From Rhodobacteraceae bacterium EL53 (GTDB taxonomy: Bacteria; Pseudomonadota; Alphaproteobacteria; Rhodobacterales; Rhodobacteraceae): a stretch of 64,000 nucleotides of DNA. A program made the translations under genes and the position numbers. Positions 45,828 to 55,463 of this stretch are shown one piece after another (the first letter of the stretch is position 1; every line of letters starts with the position of its first letter). The notes below the pieces were generated by a model. That model was given only the letters and a program-made list of their open reading frames with translations. It was not told the origin of the DNA and did not search any database. The stretch lies in contig OMPR01000013.1 in NCBI GenBank assembly GCA_900313015.1, positions 90,544-154,543 of the forward strand. The letters run 5' to 3'.

Positions 45828-47426
45828 TTAACCGATGGCGACGGCTTTCACGTCTTCATCGATATAGGGGATGTATTGTTCGAAGTTGTCCGAGAACATC
45901 TGAACCAATTTTGCAGCTTGCTTATCAAAGGCTTCCTGATCATCCCACGTGCGACGAGGGTCCAGCAGAACTTCGGCAACTCCGGGTACAGAGACAGGAA
46001 CATCAAATCCAAAGTTAGAGTCTTTGCGGAACTCTGCTTCGGCCAAGGAACCATCAAGGGCTGCAGTTAGCAGCGCACGGGTTGCACGGATGGGCATCCG
46101 CGATCCAACACCATAAGCACCACCAGTCCAGCCAGTGTTCACCAGCCAGCAGGTTGCGCCGTGCTGAGCAATCTTGTCGCGCAGCAGGTTGCCATAAACT
46201 TCGGGACGACGCGGCATAAAGGGCGCTCCAAAGCAGGTCGAGAAGGTGGGCTGTGGTTCTGTCACACCGCGCTCTGTTCCGGCCACTTTAGACGTGAAGC
46301 CTGACAGGAAGTGATACATGGCCTGAGCGGGTGTCAGGCGTGCGATCGGAGGCAGAACCCCAAATGCATCACAAGTCAGCATGATGATGTTCTTTGGGTG
46401 ACCGCCACGGGCCGAAGTTGACGCGTTCGAGATGTATTCGAGCGGGTAAGCGCAACGCATGTTGGCTGTCAGGGAATCGTCGTCGAAGTCCAACTCTTTG
46501 GTTTCTTCGTCAAAGATCATGTTCTCGATCACAGTGCCGAATTTGGACGTGGTCGCATAGATTTCTGGTTCAGCTTCAGGGTTGAGGTTGATGGTTTTGG
46601 CATAGCAACCCCCTTCGAAGTTGAAGGTGCCCTGATCTGACCAGCCATGTTCATCGTCACCAATCAAGGTGCGCGAGGGGTCTGCCGATAGCGTTGTTTT
46701 GCCAGTGCCTGACAAGCCAAAGAACACAGCTGAGTCGACAGGGTTGCCGTGCGCGTGGTTGGCTGAGCAGTGCATCGGCATGATGCCTTTTTCGGGCAGC
46801 AGGTAATTCAACAGCGAGAAGACTGATTTTTTGTTTTCACCCGCGTACTCTGTACCGCCAATCAAGATGATCTTTTTGTCAAAGTTCATCGCGATTACGG
46901 TTTCTGAGCGGCAATTGTGCTTCGCCGGGTTTGCTTGGAAACTGGGGCAGTTGATCACAGTGAAATCCGCGATGAACTCGTTCAGTTCGTCGCGCGCAGG
47001 GCGACGCAGAAGATGGCGAATAAACAGGTTATGCCACGCAAGCTCAGTCACCATACGCACATTGATTGAATGCGCTGGGTCGGAACCGCCTACCAGATCC
47101 TGAACAAAGTAGTCGCCACCCTTCATATGCTCGAGCATATCGGCATGAAGCGCGTCGAAACCCTCTGGGCTCATCTCGGCGTTGTTTTCCCACCAAATGG
47201 TGTCTTTCACGCTGTCAGTTTTGACGACGTGTTTGTCTTTGGGCGATCGGCCAGTGAATTTGCCGGTGGTAACCAGAAACGCGCCGCCGTTGCCGAGCGT
47301 GCCTTCGTTCCGCTTGAGCGCGGCTTCGATCAGCGCCGGTTCCATAAAGTTGTAATAGACATTGCCCAGACCCTCGATGCCCTGATCTTCGAGGCGGAAT
47401 TGCGGGTTAACCCGTCCAGATGTCAT
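45828..47426 (-). CDS. pckA: phosphoenolpyruvate carboxykinase (ATP)
   Basis: The 532-residue ATP-type PEPCK converts oxaloacetate and ATP to PEP and CO2, the entry to gluconeogenesis. Seen: kinase-1a loop [13 protein letters not shown], the metal-binding [15 protein letters not shown], and N-terminal [20 protein letters not shown] precedes the ATG. It is divergent from chvI, and in rhizobia and Agrobacterium the ChvG/I system and pckA share this neighbourhood. Confidence 0.96.
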   Translation of the reverse strand: MTSGRVNPQFRLEDQGIEGLGNVYYNFMEPALIEAALKRNEGTLGNGGAFLVTTGKFTGRSPKDKHVVKTDSVKDTIWWENNAEMSPEGFDALHADMLEHMKGGDYFVQDLVGGSDPAHSINVRMVTELAWHNLFIRHLLRRPARDELNEFIADFTVINCPSFQANPAKHNCRSETVIAMNFDKKIILIGGTEYAGENKKSVFSLLNYLLPEKGIMPMHCSANHAHGNPVDSAVFFGLSGTGKTTLSADPSRTLIGDDEHGWSDQGTFNFEGGCYAKTINLNPEAEPEIYATTSKFGTVIENMIFDEETKELDFDDDSLTANMRCAYPLEYISNASTSARGGHPKNIIMLTCDAFGVLPPIARLTPAQAMYHFLSGFTSKVAGTERGVTEPQPTFSTCFGAPFMPRRPEVYGNLLRDKIAQHGATCWLVNTGWTGGAYGVGSRMPIRATRALLTAALDGSLAEAEFRKDSNFGFDVPVSVPGVAEVLLDPRRTWDDQEAFDKQAAKLVQMFSDNFEQYIPYIDEDVKAVAIG

Positions 47427-47765
47427 GTGTGTCTTCTCCTGTGGCGGCGTTGAGCGCCAATAAGGCGCCCGTTTACCGTGGGGGGCGTTGAGCCGACTAA
47501 ATGTCGGTTGAGGCGGGTCTTAGCATGACGATTTGGGGCGTGAACAGGACGCTTTAACGCAGTTAGCGCAACCAAGGCGATGTTTAGCGCAACCATCAAA
47601 ATTCAGCGGTTCCTATCGGCTTCGAATTAACCATCGGTAAGGCATTTTTGCCTCTAATCAGAGGAAATGGACCGCGAGGACGTAGTTATCGATTGATTCG
47701 CGGGGGGAAAGCAGCGATGAATAAGAAAAAAATAAGGCAATAATGAGCAGCATAGGGGCATTCAT
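47427..47765. promoter_or_regulatory. divergent pckA/chvI control region with direct repeats
   Basis: This gene-free 339 bp separates divergent pckA and chvI. TTAGCGCAACCA occurs twice, at 47563-47574 and 47584-47595, exactly 21 bp apart (two helical turns), preceded by a related TTAACGCA at 47554-47561. Such phased tandem sites are typical of OmpR-type response regulators; ChvI is the obvious candidate. Confidence 0.5.
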
Positions 47766-48473
47766 ATGTCAAAGATTGCTTTGGTGGACGACGACAGGAA
47801 TATCCTGACGTCGGTTTCCATGACTCTCGAAGCCGAAGGTTTTGAGGTCGAAACGTATAACGATGGACAGGCTGCGCTTGACGCATTCAACAAAAAGCTA
47901 CCCGATATGGCAGTGTTGGACATCAAGATGCCGCGGATGGATGGAATGGACCTGTTGCAGCGTCTGCGCCAGAAAACACAGATGCCGGTTATCTTCCTGA
48001 CATCAAAGGATGATGAGATCGACGAAGTGCTTGGTCTTCGGATGGGCGCTGACGACTATGTTAAAAAACCGTTCTCGCAGCGTCTGCTTGTGGAACGTAT
48101 TAGGGCGTTGTTACGTCGCCAAGATGCGATCGCCGGAGATGAGGCCGGTACCACTAATGGCGGTGAAACCAAGGTGATGGAGCGCGGGGATTTGCGAATG
48201 GACCCGCTGCGCCACGCGGTCAGTTGGAGGGGCAAAGATGTCTCGCTGACAGTGACGGAGTTTCTGTTGCTACAAGCGCTTGCACAGCGCCCAGGGTTTG
48301 TAAAAAGCCGGGACCAACTGATGGATGTGGCTTACGATGATCAAGTATACGTTGATGATCGGACAATCGACAGTCACATCAAGCGGCTCCGCAAGAAAAT
48401 GCGCAGCGCAGATCCAGATTTTGCAGCGATTGAGACGCTGTATGGGATCGGGTATAGGTATAACGAGGAGTAA
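47766..48473 (+). CDS. chvI: response regulator ChvI (OmpR family)
   Basis: The 235-residue regulator has a receiver domain (about 1-120) with acidic Asp8-Asp10, phospho-acceptor Asp52 ([11 protein letters not shown]) and Lys in DYVKKPF, and a C-terminal winged helix (about 140-233; [15 protein letters not shown]). It pairs with the adjacent ChvG kinase, 33 bp downstream, in envelope/acid sensing in alphaproteobacteria. Confidence 0.93.
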   Translation: MSKIALVDDDRNILTSVSMTLEAEGFEVETYNDGQAALDAFNKKLPDMAVLDIKMPRMDGMDLLQRLRQKTQMPVIFLTSKDDEIDEVLGLRMGADDYVKKPFSQRLLVERIRALLRRQDAIAGDEAGTTNGGETKVMERGDLRMDPLRHAVSWRGKDVSLTVTEFLLLQALAQRPGFVKSRDQLMDVAYDDQVYVDDRTIDSHIKRLRKKMRSADPDFAAIETLYGIGYRYNEE

Positions 48474-48506
48474 TCTGCCATTTTAGGCAGTCGAAAAGAG
48501 GCTTTC

Positions 48507-50216
48507 GTGCGCGATACCGGTACATCTCAGACTGATCGGAGTGGCGATGTGGTGCTGGGCGACGATTGGGTTGCCCCGCAAAGCACCGTGTCGCAGGAAC
48601 TGCGGGTCAAACGCGCGCGTCGCAGCCTGTTCTCTTTGCGAGGGTCTCCGCTGACGCGCAAGATCGTTACCTTCAATTTGATTGCTTTGATTATTCTGGT
48701 CTCTGGGATCCTGTATCTCGACGACTCTCGCGATGGTCTTGTCCTTCAGCGAGCGGGGGCATTGGTTGGTGAATCACAGCTGGTTGCAGACGTTTTTGAG
48801 GCACAGTTGTCATCAGGTACCCCGGTAAATCTAGCAACTGGGGATGGTATTGACGTTAGTGAAACGTTGGAGGGGCTAAGTCTCAGATCTGGCGTCGAAG
48901 TTTTTGTTTTTGACGGGGCTGAAAACCTGATCGGGCAAGTCAAAGGAGGTGAGCAAAGTGATGCGATTGCTGCGCTCGAAGGTGGTGATGCTGGAAAAAC
49001 GGTCATTAGTGACGGCCTAACAGCGATGTGGTCTGCCGTATCTTCGGTTTTCGCCACGCCCGCCAATGTTGTGCCCCCGGTTCTCGAAGACCAAGTAAAG
49101 GGGCTCGTGCCTGCCGCTTTGGCGGGTGGGGCGCGAGTCGAAACCGTGGTTGATTCGACGGGCGGGACCATCTTTGCGGCGGCAACACCAATCCTACAGA
49201 ATGGAAACCCAATTGGGGTTGTCGCGATGGCCAGCCCCGCTGGCGAGATTGACTCACTGGCGCGCCGTGAACGCGAAAGTGTTCTGCAAGTCTTTGTTGT
49301 CGCTTTGTTGGTTTCTGTCGGCCTGAGCCTTGTGCTCGCATCAACAATAGCCAATCCGTTGGCCGACTTGGCTGAGGCTGCAGAACTTGGCCGGGATCGT
49401 CATACGCGTCGCGTGAATCCAGGGCGTATTCGGATCCCAGATCTGACCGCAAGGCCCGACGAAATTGGCCACCTGAGCCGTGCACTCCGCGGAATGGTTT
49501 CAGCGCTGTATAATCGGATTGACGGGAACGAACAATTTGCGGCCGATGTGGCACACGAAATCAAAAACCCTCTTGCAAGCCTGCAATCGGCGGTTGGAAC
49601 ACTGCGCATGGTCAAAAGAGATGATCAGCGAAATAAGTTGATGGATGTGATTGAGCATGACGTCCGGCGGCTGGATCGACTCGTCAGTGATATTTCCAAT
49701 GCGTCCCGATTGGATGCAGAGTTGGTAAAAGAAGAAGAAGAGAGCTTTGATCTGCTAAATATGCTGGCTAACCTAAACCAGTATCTGGGTGAAGATGCTC
49801 GAAGCAAGGGTATCGATTATATTGCGGATCTACCGCCAGACCCTATTATTATTCACGGACTTGAAGCGCGGTTGGCTCAGGTTTTTGTGAACCTCATAAC
49901 AAATGCAGTGTCTTTCTGCGAAGATGGCGATGCCATTCGTGTGTGGGCGCGGAGGCGGTCAAATCGGGTGTTGGTTGTCGTCGAGGACACGGGCCCGGGT
50001 ATTCCCGAAGAGGCGCTCCAAAAGATCTTCAAACGGTTCTATTCTCAAAGGCCAGAAGAGCATTTCGGCAACAACTCAGGCCTAGGCTTGGCAATCTCCA
50101 AACAAATTGTTGAGGCGCATGGTGGTGTGGTCTGGGCTGAAAACATTCGTCCAACAGAAGCCGATATTACGTCTGACCCTCTTGGTGCAAGATTTGTTGT
50201 TGGTTTGCCGGTGTAA
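48507..50216 (+). CDS. chvG: sensor histidine kinase ChvG
   Basis: The 569-residue kinase has an N-terminal cytoplasmic part, a membrane helix (about 55-73), a periplasmic sensor region, a second helix (about 265-285), HAMP, the HisKA site His350 (ADVAHEIKNPL) and an ATPase domain with NLITNAVSF, DTGPGIPEEALQKIF and GLGLAISKQIV. The start is GTG 48507. ChvG senses low pH and envelope stress in related bacteria, with ExoR as periplasmic inhibitor there. Confidence 0.92.
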   Translation: MRDTGTSQTDRSGDVVLGDDWVAPQSTVSQELRVKRARRSLFSLRGSPLTRKIVTFNLIALIILVSGILYLDDSRDGLVLQRAGALVGESQLVADVFEAQLSSGTPVNLATGDGIDVSETLEGLSLRSGVEVFVFDGAENLIGQVKGGEQSDAIAALEGGDAGKTVISDGLTAMWSAVSSVFATPANVVPPVLEDQVKGLVPAALAGGARVETVVDSTGGTIFAAATPILQNGNPIGVVAMASPAGEIDSLARRERESVLQVFVVALLVSVGLSLVLASTIANPLADLAEAAELGRDRHTRRVNPGRIRIPDLTARPDEIGHLSRALRGMVSALYNRIDGNEQFAADVAHEIKNPLASLQSAVGTLRMVKRDDQRNKLMDVIEHDVRRLDRLVSDISNASRLDAELVKEEEESFDLLNMLANLNQYLGEDARSKGIDYIADLPPDPIIIHGLEARLAQVFVNLITNAVSFCEDGDAIRVWARRRSNRVLVVVEDTGPGIPEEALQKIFKRFYSQRPEEHFGNNSGLGLAISKQIVEAHGGVVWAENIRPTEADITSDPLGARFVVGLPV

Positions 50217-50223
50217 GTCATAG

Positions 50224-50694
50224 ATGACGCTAAAAGCCTTAGAGTCAGTGCTCGGACAGGATAGGGCAGTGATCCACGCCAACAGTGTCGCGATCGGAGG
50301 GCGAGCCGTGCTTATCGTTGGGCCGTCGGGGTCCGGGAAATCAAACCTGTCATTGCAATTGATGGCTTATGGGGCTGAATTGGTTGCTGATGACAAGGTG
50401 ATATTGGCGACGTCTGGGAGCAGAACAAATGTCTCCGCTCCAGAGGCTATTTCGGGTCTTATCGAAGCACGTGGTATGGGGATACTCCGGGCTTCTGCTG
50501 CACAAGAAGCATCGCTGGCTGCAGTTGTTGATCTGAGCAATACAGAAACACAGCGTTTGCCCGAACCACGCGAGGTTCAGGTGCTTAATCAGATCGTTCC
50601 CTTGTTTTACAACGTCGCCACCCCACATTTTGGTGCAGCGATCATTCAATTTTTAAAGAGGGGGCTGGTTAGCTCTGAATGGGTGCACCGATGA
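50224..50694 (+). CDS. hprK: HPr kinase/phosphatase, short alphaproteobacterial form
   Basis: The 156-residue protein is only the C-terminal kinase domain of HprK; Gram-positive enzymes are near 310 residues. The P-loop GPSGSGKSN (33-41) is intact, followed by AYGAELVADDKV and the family ARGMGILR strand. It would phosphorylate HPr on Ser46. It lies seven bases after chvG and overlaps rapZ, in the conserved chvG-hprK-rapZ-EIIA-ptsH array. Confidence 0.92.
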   Translation: MTLKALESVLGQDRAVIHANSVAIGGRAVLIVGPSGSGKSNLSLQLMAYGAELVADDKVILATSGSRTNVSAPEAISGLIEARGMGILRASAAQEASLAAVVDLSNTETQRLPEPREVQVLNQIVPLFYNVATPHFGAAIIQFLKRGLVSSEWVHR

Positions 50695-51569
50695 CGAAGA
50701 AGCAGGTAGTGTTGGTTACAGGGCCTTCTGGGGCAGGGCGCTCAACGGCAATAAATATTCTTGAAGACCTTGAATTCGAAGCAATTGACAATCTTCCCAT
50801 GGGTCTTTCGGAAACCTTCTTGGAAAATGAAACGAAAGACGGTCCGCTTGCGTTGGGGTTGGACTCCAGAAACCGGGACTTTTCTACCGAAGGGTTCTTG
50901 GGGCTTGTTTCCAAGTTGAAGCAAAACCAAGAAATCAAATGCCATACTCTATATTTGGATTGTAGTGCCAATGTTCTGTTGCACCGTTTTTCCGAAACGC
51001 GACGACGTCATCACCTAGCTGCGGCGCGAAGTGTTGAAGAGGGGATTGCGCATGAAAAAAAGTTGCTGACGATGATCAAGGAGAGGGCGGATTTTTATAT
51101 CGATACCTCTGATTTGAATGTGCATCAGCTACGGCGAGAGGTGGAAAAATGGTTTGCTCCTCGCGAGGGTCGAGCCTTGTCGATTTCGGTAGAATCATTT
51201 TCCTATAAAACGGGGGTCCCCCGAGGTTTGGATATGGTGTTTGATTGCCGTTTTCTGGCGAACCCTCATTGGAAGCCGTCATTGCGGCATTTGGACGGGC
51301 GGGATCAATCCGTTTCCGAATATGTGAAATCGGATGCTCAGTATCAGCCGTTTTTTTCGCGAGTTCTCGATTTGATCCAACTTCTCATTCCTGGATTTAA
51401 GGCCGAAGGGAAAACACACCTCTCCATCGGGTTTGGATGTACCGGGGGACAACATCGATCCGTAACTTTGGCGGAATCAATGGCAAATGCCCTTGCAGCT
51501 GACGGTCAGCAGGTGTCAACTAGGCACCGGGTGATGGAGCGCCGTTTCAAGGATGCGAGGCCAGTTTGA
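50691..51569 (+). CDS. rapZ: RNase adapter protein RapZ / YvcJ nucleotide-binding protein
   Basis: The protein is 292 residues from ATG 50691, overlapping the hprK stop as ATGA; an earlier ATG at 50679 is possible. It has a P-loop VTGPSGAGRST (9-19), the second nucleotide motif (YLDCSANVLLHRFSETRRRH) and the C-terminal FGCTGGQHRSV domain. In E. coli RapZ controls GlmZ sRNA decay; the role in alphaproteobacteria is less known. Confidence 0.92.
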   Translation: MTKKQVVLVTGPSGAGRSTAINILEDLEFEAIDNLPMGLSETFLENETKDGPLALGLDSRNRDFSTEGFLGLVSKLKQNQEIKCHTLYLDCSANVLLHRFSETRRRHHLAAARSVEEGIAHEKKLLTMIKERADFYIDTSDLNVHQLRREVEKWFAPREGRALSISVESFSYKTGVPRGLDMVFDCRFLANPHWKPSLRHLDGRDQSVSEYVKSDAQYQPFFSRVLDLIQLLIPGFKAEGKTHLSIGFGCTGGQHRSVTLAESMANALAADGQQVSTRHRVMERRFKDARPV

Positions 51570-51958
51570 TCGGGATAGTGATTGTTGCGCATGGTGGGCT
51601 GGCCAGAGAGTATCTGGCAGCCATGCAGCATGTAATCGGGCAGCAAGTAGGTTTGATTGCTATTGCTATAGAAGCTGAACATGATCGCGATCTTAAACAA
51701 CGTGAGATTTGTGCAGCGGCTGATAAAGTTGATGCTGGACAGGGTGTTGTCGTGGTTACTGACCTCTTTGGGGGATCCCCTTCGAACCTCAGCCTGAAGG
51801 CTTGTACACCGGCTGACCGCCGTATTTTGTACGGTGCGAACCTACCTATGTTAATCAAGCTTGCCAAAAGTCGTCACCTGCCGATCGTCGATGCCGTACG
51901 CAACGCAATGGAAGCGGGAAAAAAGTACATTAACACGCAAAACGTATCAATTGAGTGA
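51566..51958 (+). CDS. PTS EIIA component, mannose type
   Basis: The 130-residue EIIA-Man fold protein has phospho-acceptor His9 (IVIVAHGGLAREYL) and DLFGGSPSNL at the second site. The start is TTG 51566 overlapping the rapZ stop, with AAGGATGCGAGG upstream. No EIIB/EIIC sugar permease is present nearby, so it is likely a regulatory phospho-relay protein that receives phosphate from HPr. Confidence 0.9.
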   Translation: MIGIVIVAHGGLAREYLAAMQHVIGQQVGLIAIAIEAEHDRDLKQREICAAADKVDAGQGVVVVTDLFGGSPSNLSLKACTPADRRILYGANLPMLIKLAKSRHLPIVDAVRNAMEAGKKYINTQNVSIE

Positions 51959-51972
51959 ATAAGCGGAACCGT

Positions 51973-52242
51973 ATGACCCAACGCACTTTGAAAATTGTTA
52001 ACGAAAAGGGCCTGCACGCTCGCGCTTCAGCCAAGCTGGTTGAGGTTGTCGAAGGTTTCGATGCCTCTGCCGAAGTGTCCAAAGACGGGCTTTCTGCCGG
52101 AGGTGATAGTATTATGGGCCTTTTGATGTTGGCAGCCTCTCGTGGAACCTCTATTGACGTCGAGACGTCTGGACCGGATGCTGAGGCGTTGGCAGAAGCG
52201 CTTGAAGCTTTGGTAGCCGATAAGTTTGGCGAAGGATTCTGA
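51973..52242 (+). CDS. ptsH: phosphocarrier protein HPr
   Basis: The 89-residue HPr from ATG 51973 places the two phosphorylation sites at their canonical numbers: His15 (KGLHARASAK) and Ser46 (GGDSIMGLLML). This supports ATG 51973 over GTG 51955. Ser46 is the HprK target, matching hprK in the same operon. EI is not in the window. Confidence 0.95.
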   Translation: MTQRTLKIVNEKGLHARASAKLVEVVEGFDASAEVSKDGLSAGGDSIMGLLMLAASRGTSIDVETSGPDAEALAEALEALVADKFGEGF

Positions 52243-52283
52243 TCAATCCCGTCTGACATCGTGTAGAACGGAAAGATCTTAAG

Positions 52284-53180
52284 GTGACGGATAACACCGT
52301 GCAAAAAGACAAGATTTCTCAATCGCCTGAGACGGATGCGTCTGAGGGAGAGGTCTATGACCGCCGTACGTTGACGTATGCGAACTCGTTTGATGACGTC
52401 TGGACATCTACTCTGATCAAGATCGTCGAGTGGTGCACAGGTAAGCTGACGATCCTGCGTATGGTCAAGAAATTCGAAAAAATCAACGAGCAGCATCGCG
52501 GGCAGAAATTCTGGCGTGGCGCGCTGAATGTGATGGGGGTCGACCTTTTAACCCCAGAAGAGCAGATTGCGCGCATCCCTAAAGACGGCCCAGTGGTTGT
52601 TGTGGCAAACCATCCCCATGGCATGGTTGATGGTATGATTTTTGCTGATCTGATCGGACGTGTTCGTCAGGATTACCGAATTCTCACACGCTCGGTTTTA
52701 ACTGGTCTGGATGAGGCTGCGACCTCTTTCATGATCCCTGTTCCCTTTCCTCATGACCCTGAAGCGCAGAAGAAAATGATGGAAATGCGTGCGAAAACGA
52801 TGACCCATCTCAAGGAAGGTGGCGTCGTGGCCTTGTTCCCGTCTGGGGTCGTTATGTCTTCGGACAGCATGTTTGGTCCTGCGATTGAGCAGGAGTGGAA
52901 TGTTTTCACGGCCAAAATGATCCGCCGCTCCGGAGCAACAGTGGTCCCGATCTTCTTTCCGGGCTGCAACTCAAGATGGTATCAGATCGCAAACCGGGTC
53001 TCACCAATTTTGCGGCAGGGCCTACTGCTGCATGAAATTGTGCGCTCCTGCAACAAACCCCAAGCTCCGGTCATTGGGGAGCCCATTTCGGATCAGGATA
53101 TGAAACTGCTGGAAAAAGACCCTCGTGGCTTTATGGCCTGGTTGCGAAACCATACGCTTGCTTTAGGGAAACGAAGTTAA
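52284..53180 (+). CDS. lysophospholipid/hemolysin-type acyltransferase
   Basis: The 298-residue protein starts at GTG 52284. The acyltransferase core has VVVANHPHGMVDGM (block I), PVPFPHD, VALFPSGVVMSSD (block III) and VVPIFFPGCN (block IV), as in PlsC- and hemolysin-related acyltransferases of ornithine-lipid type. It probably acylates a lipid at the inner membrane; acceptor unknown. It lies 41 bp after ptsH and may be co-transcribed. Confidence 0.85.
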   Translation: MTDNTVQKDKISQSPETDASEGEVYDRRTLTYANSFDDVWTSTLIKIVEWCTGKLTILRMVKKFEKINEQHRGQKFWRGALNVMGVDLLTPEEQIARIPKDGPVVVVANHPHGMVDGMIFADLIGRVRQDYRILTRSVLTGLDEAATSFMIPVPFPHDPEAQKKMMEMRAKTMTHLKEGGVVALFPSGVVMSSDSMFGPAIEQEWNVFTAKMIRRSGATVVPIFFPGCNSRWYQIANRVSPILRQGLLLHEIVRSCNKPQAPVIGEPISDQDMKLLEKDPRGFMAWLRNHTLALGKRS

Positions 53181-53528
53181 CTTCGAAAGCGGAGGCGGGC
53201 AAAAGGAACCCGACTTCTTTTCTAGTTCTGTCGGCAAATATTAGAATGAGAGCAGTGGTTGTTCATAAATGTGACCAATCATCCGGTTGAACTCATTCCA
53301 TATTCCTCTGCTTGATGGCGTTTGGGCGCGAACAGGCAGCATGGCTTCTTTGCTTCACAGGACGGGGTGAACGTGTTTCTACATGACGGAGAGCTTTTCG
53401 GTAAATTCGAATAAACGGGTCATCTAAAGAATATACCAACATCGATCTTAAAATGAAAAAGCCACGATCACATGGATCGAGGCTTCAACATGTGCAGACC
53501 TAGGATAGGTTTGTGCGGCGCGTTGTTT
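53181..53528. other. gene-free interval
   Basis: These 348 bp between convergent genes hold the minus-strand terminator at 53454-53485. Otherwise I see no supportable gene, RNA or repeat; only very short open frames occur. Confidence 0.6.
53454..53485 (-). terminator. terminator of the 3-hydroxybutyryl-CoA dehydrogenase gene
   Basis: On the minus strand AAGCC-T-CGATC, a five-base loop and GATCG-T-GGCTTTTTCATTTT follow the stop by about 45 bp. The stem has one T/T mismatch and a good U-tract. Confidence 0.85.
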
Positions 53529-54404
53529 CTACCGTGTTGGTACGGGCGCATCGCCGCGATAATCATAGAACCCACGATTGGTTTTTCGACCTAACCATCC
53601 GGCCTCGACGTATTTGGTAAGTAGGGGGCAAGGGCGGTATTTTGTATCTGCCAGTCCTTCGTGCAAGACGTTCATGATCGCCAAGCAGGTATCCAAGCCA
53701 ATGAAATCAGCCAGTTCCAATGGACCCATTGGGTGATTGGCCCCAAGTTTCATGGATTGGTCAATGGATTGGACATTTCCGACGCCTTCATACAGCGTGT
53801 AAACAGCCTCGTTGATCATCGGCATCAGAATTCTGTTGACGATAAATGCAGGGAAATCTTCTGCACTGGCCGCAGTTTTTCCGAGTTTGTCGACCACGTC
53901 TTTGCAGGCGGCATAAGTGGGTTCATCCGTGGCGATGCCTCGGATCAATTCTACCAACTGCATCACGGGAACGGGATTCATGAAATGAAAACCCATGAAG
54001 CGTTCTGGGCGGTCCGTTCGGCTAGCAAGCCGTGTGATAGAGATTGACGAGGTGTTGGACGTTAGAATGGTATGTGGTGCCAGATGAGGTTGAAGTTCAT
54101 CGAAAATGGCTTGTTTGATCGGCTCTCGCTCGGTTGCGGCTTCGATTACAAGATCGCTGTTCCCTAGATCTGGCAGTTTTAGTGTCGTGGTGATGCGCTC
54201 CAAGGCGCTGTGCATATCTTCGTCGCTGATTTTTCCACGGCTGGACTGACGACCAAGATTTGCCGCAATGATTTTTTGAGAAGCATCAAGCGCGTCTTGA
54301 CTGATATCAGTCATCAGTACGTCATATCCGGCAACGGCGAGAACGTGGGCAATCCCGTTTCCCATTTGCCCTGCGCCAATCACGCCTATTGTTTGAATGC
54401 TCAT
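53529..54404 (-). CDS. hbd: 3-hydroxybutyryl-CoA dehydrogenase
   Basis: The protein is 291 residues from ATG 54404; an upstream in-frame extension to 54494 lacks family similarity. It has the NAD motif GVIGAGQMGNGIAHV, the active-site GFHFMNPVPVMQLVELI and the C-terminal dimer domain with LADFIGLDTCLAIM. It oxidises/reduces 3-hydroxybutyryl-CoA, a step shared by the ethylmalonyl-CoA pathway and PHB/butyrate metabolism. GAGAGG lies upstream. Confidence 0.93.
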   Translation of the reverse strand: MSIQTIGVIGAGQMGNGIAHVLAVAGYDVLMTDISQDALDASQKIIAANLGRQSSRGKISDEDMHSALERITTTLKLPDLGNSDLVIEAATEREPIKQAIFDELQPHLAPHTILTSNTSSISITRLASRTDRPERFMGFHFMNPVPVMQLVELIRGIATDEPTYAACKDVVDKLGKTAASAEDFPAFIVNRILMPMINEAVYTLYEGVGNVQSIDQSMKLGANHPMGPLELADFIGLDTCLAIMNVLHEGLADTKYRPCPLLTKYVEAGWLGRKTNRGFYDYRGDAPVPTR

Positions 54405-54570
54405 TCCATTGTGCCTCTCATTGCGTGTTGCAAGAACCTTATCTGCACCATGGGGCGAACAGCAAGAGGCGAGGGACTGTGCAATTCGCGTCAAATTTGC
54501 GCGTTAAGAGAATCGCTACGAATTGGGCCGCAATGTGGTTTTGGGTGACGAAAACACATTGGTGGGTGAC

Positions 54571-55401
54571 ATGAGTTATGAAAGGCCGGGCGTAGACACG
54601 CCAGGGGATCAAACGTGTCAGTATGGGGCTTCTAAATTGCACTTCCGTGGGCCGAAACGGCCCCTGGATGTCCCTTACGTGGCATGTATTGGTGGTACAG
54701 AAACATTTGGGCGCTTTGTGCCTGATCCATTTCCTGCGGTGCTGGAACGTAGATTAGGCGAAGTGTGCGTTAATCTGGGATGTATTAACGGCGGGTTGGA
54801 TACGGTGATACAGGATCCCGAGCTTTTAAGGATGGCGCATAAGGCGGACATCAGCATTCTACAACTGCCCGGGGCACACAATCTGTCCAATAGATTGTAT
54901 CGGGTTCATCCCAGACGAAATGATCGGTTCTTGCAGGCCTCTGAAACACTGGCTGGCCTTTATCCAGAGGTGGACTTCACGGAGTTTCATTTCAACAAGC
55001 ACCTGCTGAATCATTTGCTTGCATTTGGGGCGGATCGCTTCTCTCAGGTGAAACGTGAACTGCAACAGGCTTGGCTGGCGCGTATGCGCTTGCTGGTGTC
55101 TCAGATCGATGGGGTCATCGCCTTGCTCTGGTTGCGCTATGATGGCCAGGAAAAGGACGTTGCAGAAAGTGGCATGAGGGCGGACCCTTGGCTGATAACG
55201 TCCGACATGGTGGAAAAACTGCGCAATGACGTCTCTACGATCGTCGAGGTGTCAGTGCAGCCTGCCGGGGCGTCAGATGAACTTGAAGACATGATCTTTG
55301 GAACGATGCAGGAACCGGCTGCCGAACATATGATGGGCCCGGCGACGCATCAGATTGTTGCCGATAAAGTCTATCGAGCATTACGAGATTTGGATGAATA
55401 A
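54571..55401 (+). CDS. DUF6473 family protein
   Basis: The protein is 276 residues from ATG 54571 (MSYERPG), which fits the family's usual beginning; a TTG at 54523 is possible. It has the family CQYGASKLHFRGPKRPL, CIGGTETFGRFVPDPFP and LGCINGGLD segments; a serine-hydrolase-like role is imaginable but unproven. It is divergent from the dehydrogenase gene, 166 bp away. Confidence 0.75.
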   Translation: MSYERPGVDTPGDQTCQYGASKLHFRGPKRPLDVPYVACIGGTETFGRFVPDPFPAVLERRLGEVCVNLGCINGGLDTVIQDPELLRMAHKADISILQLPGAHNLSNRLYRVHPRRNDRFLQASETLAGLYPEVDFTEFHFNKHLLNHLLAFGADRFSQVKRELQQAWLARMRLLVSQIDGVIALLWLRYDGQEKDVAESGMRADPWLITSDMVEKLRNDVSTIVEVSVQPAGASDELEDMIFGTMQEPAAEHMMGPATHQIVADKVYRALRDLDE

Positions 55402-55403
55402 CA

Positions 55404-55434
55404 AAAAAGGCCCGCCAATCTGGCGGGCCTTTCA
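55404..55434. terminator. bidirectional terminator between DUF6473 gene and etfA
   Basis: AAAGGCCCGCC (55407-55416 region) pairs with GGCGGGCCTTT (55422-55432) with a short AATCT loop and A/T runs on both sides. It separates convergent genes. Confidence 0.9.
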
Positions 55435-55463
55435 AGTTTTAGCGATAAGATTGCCTCGTAGGC

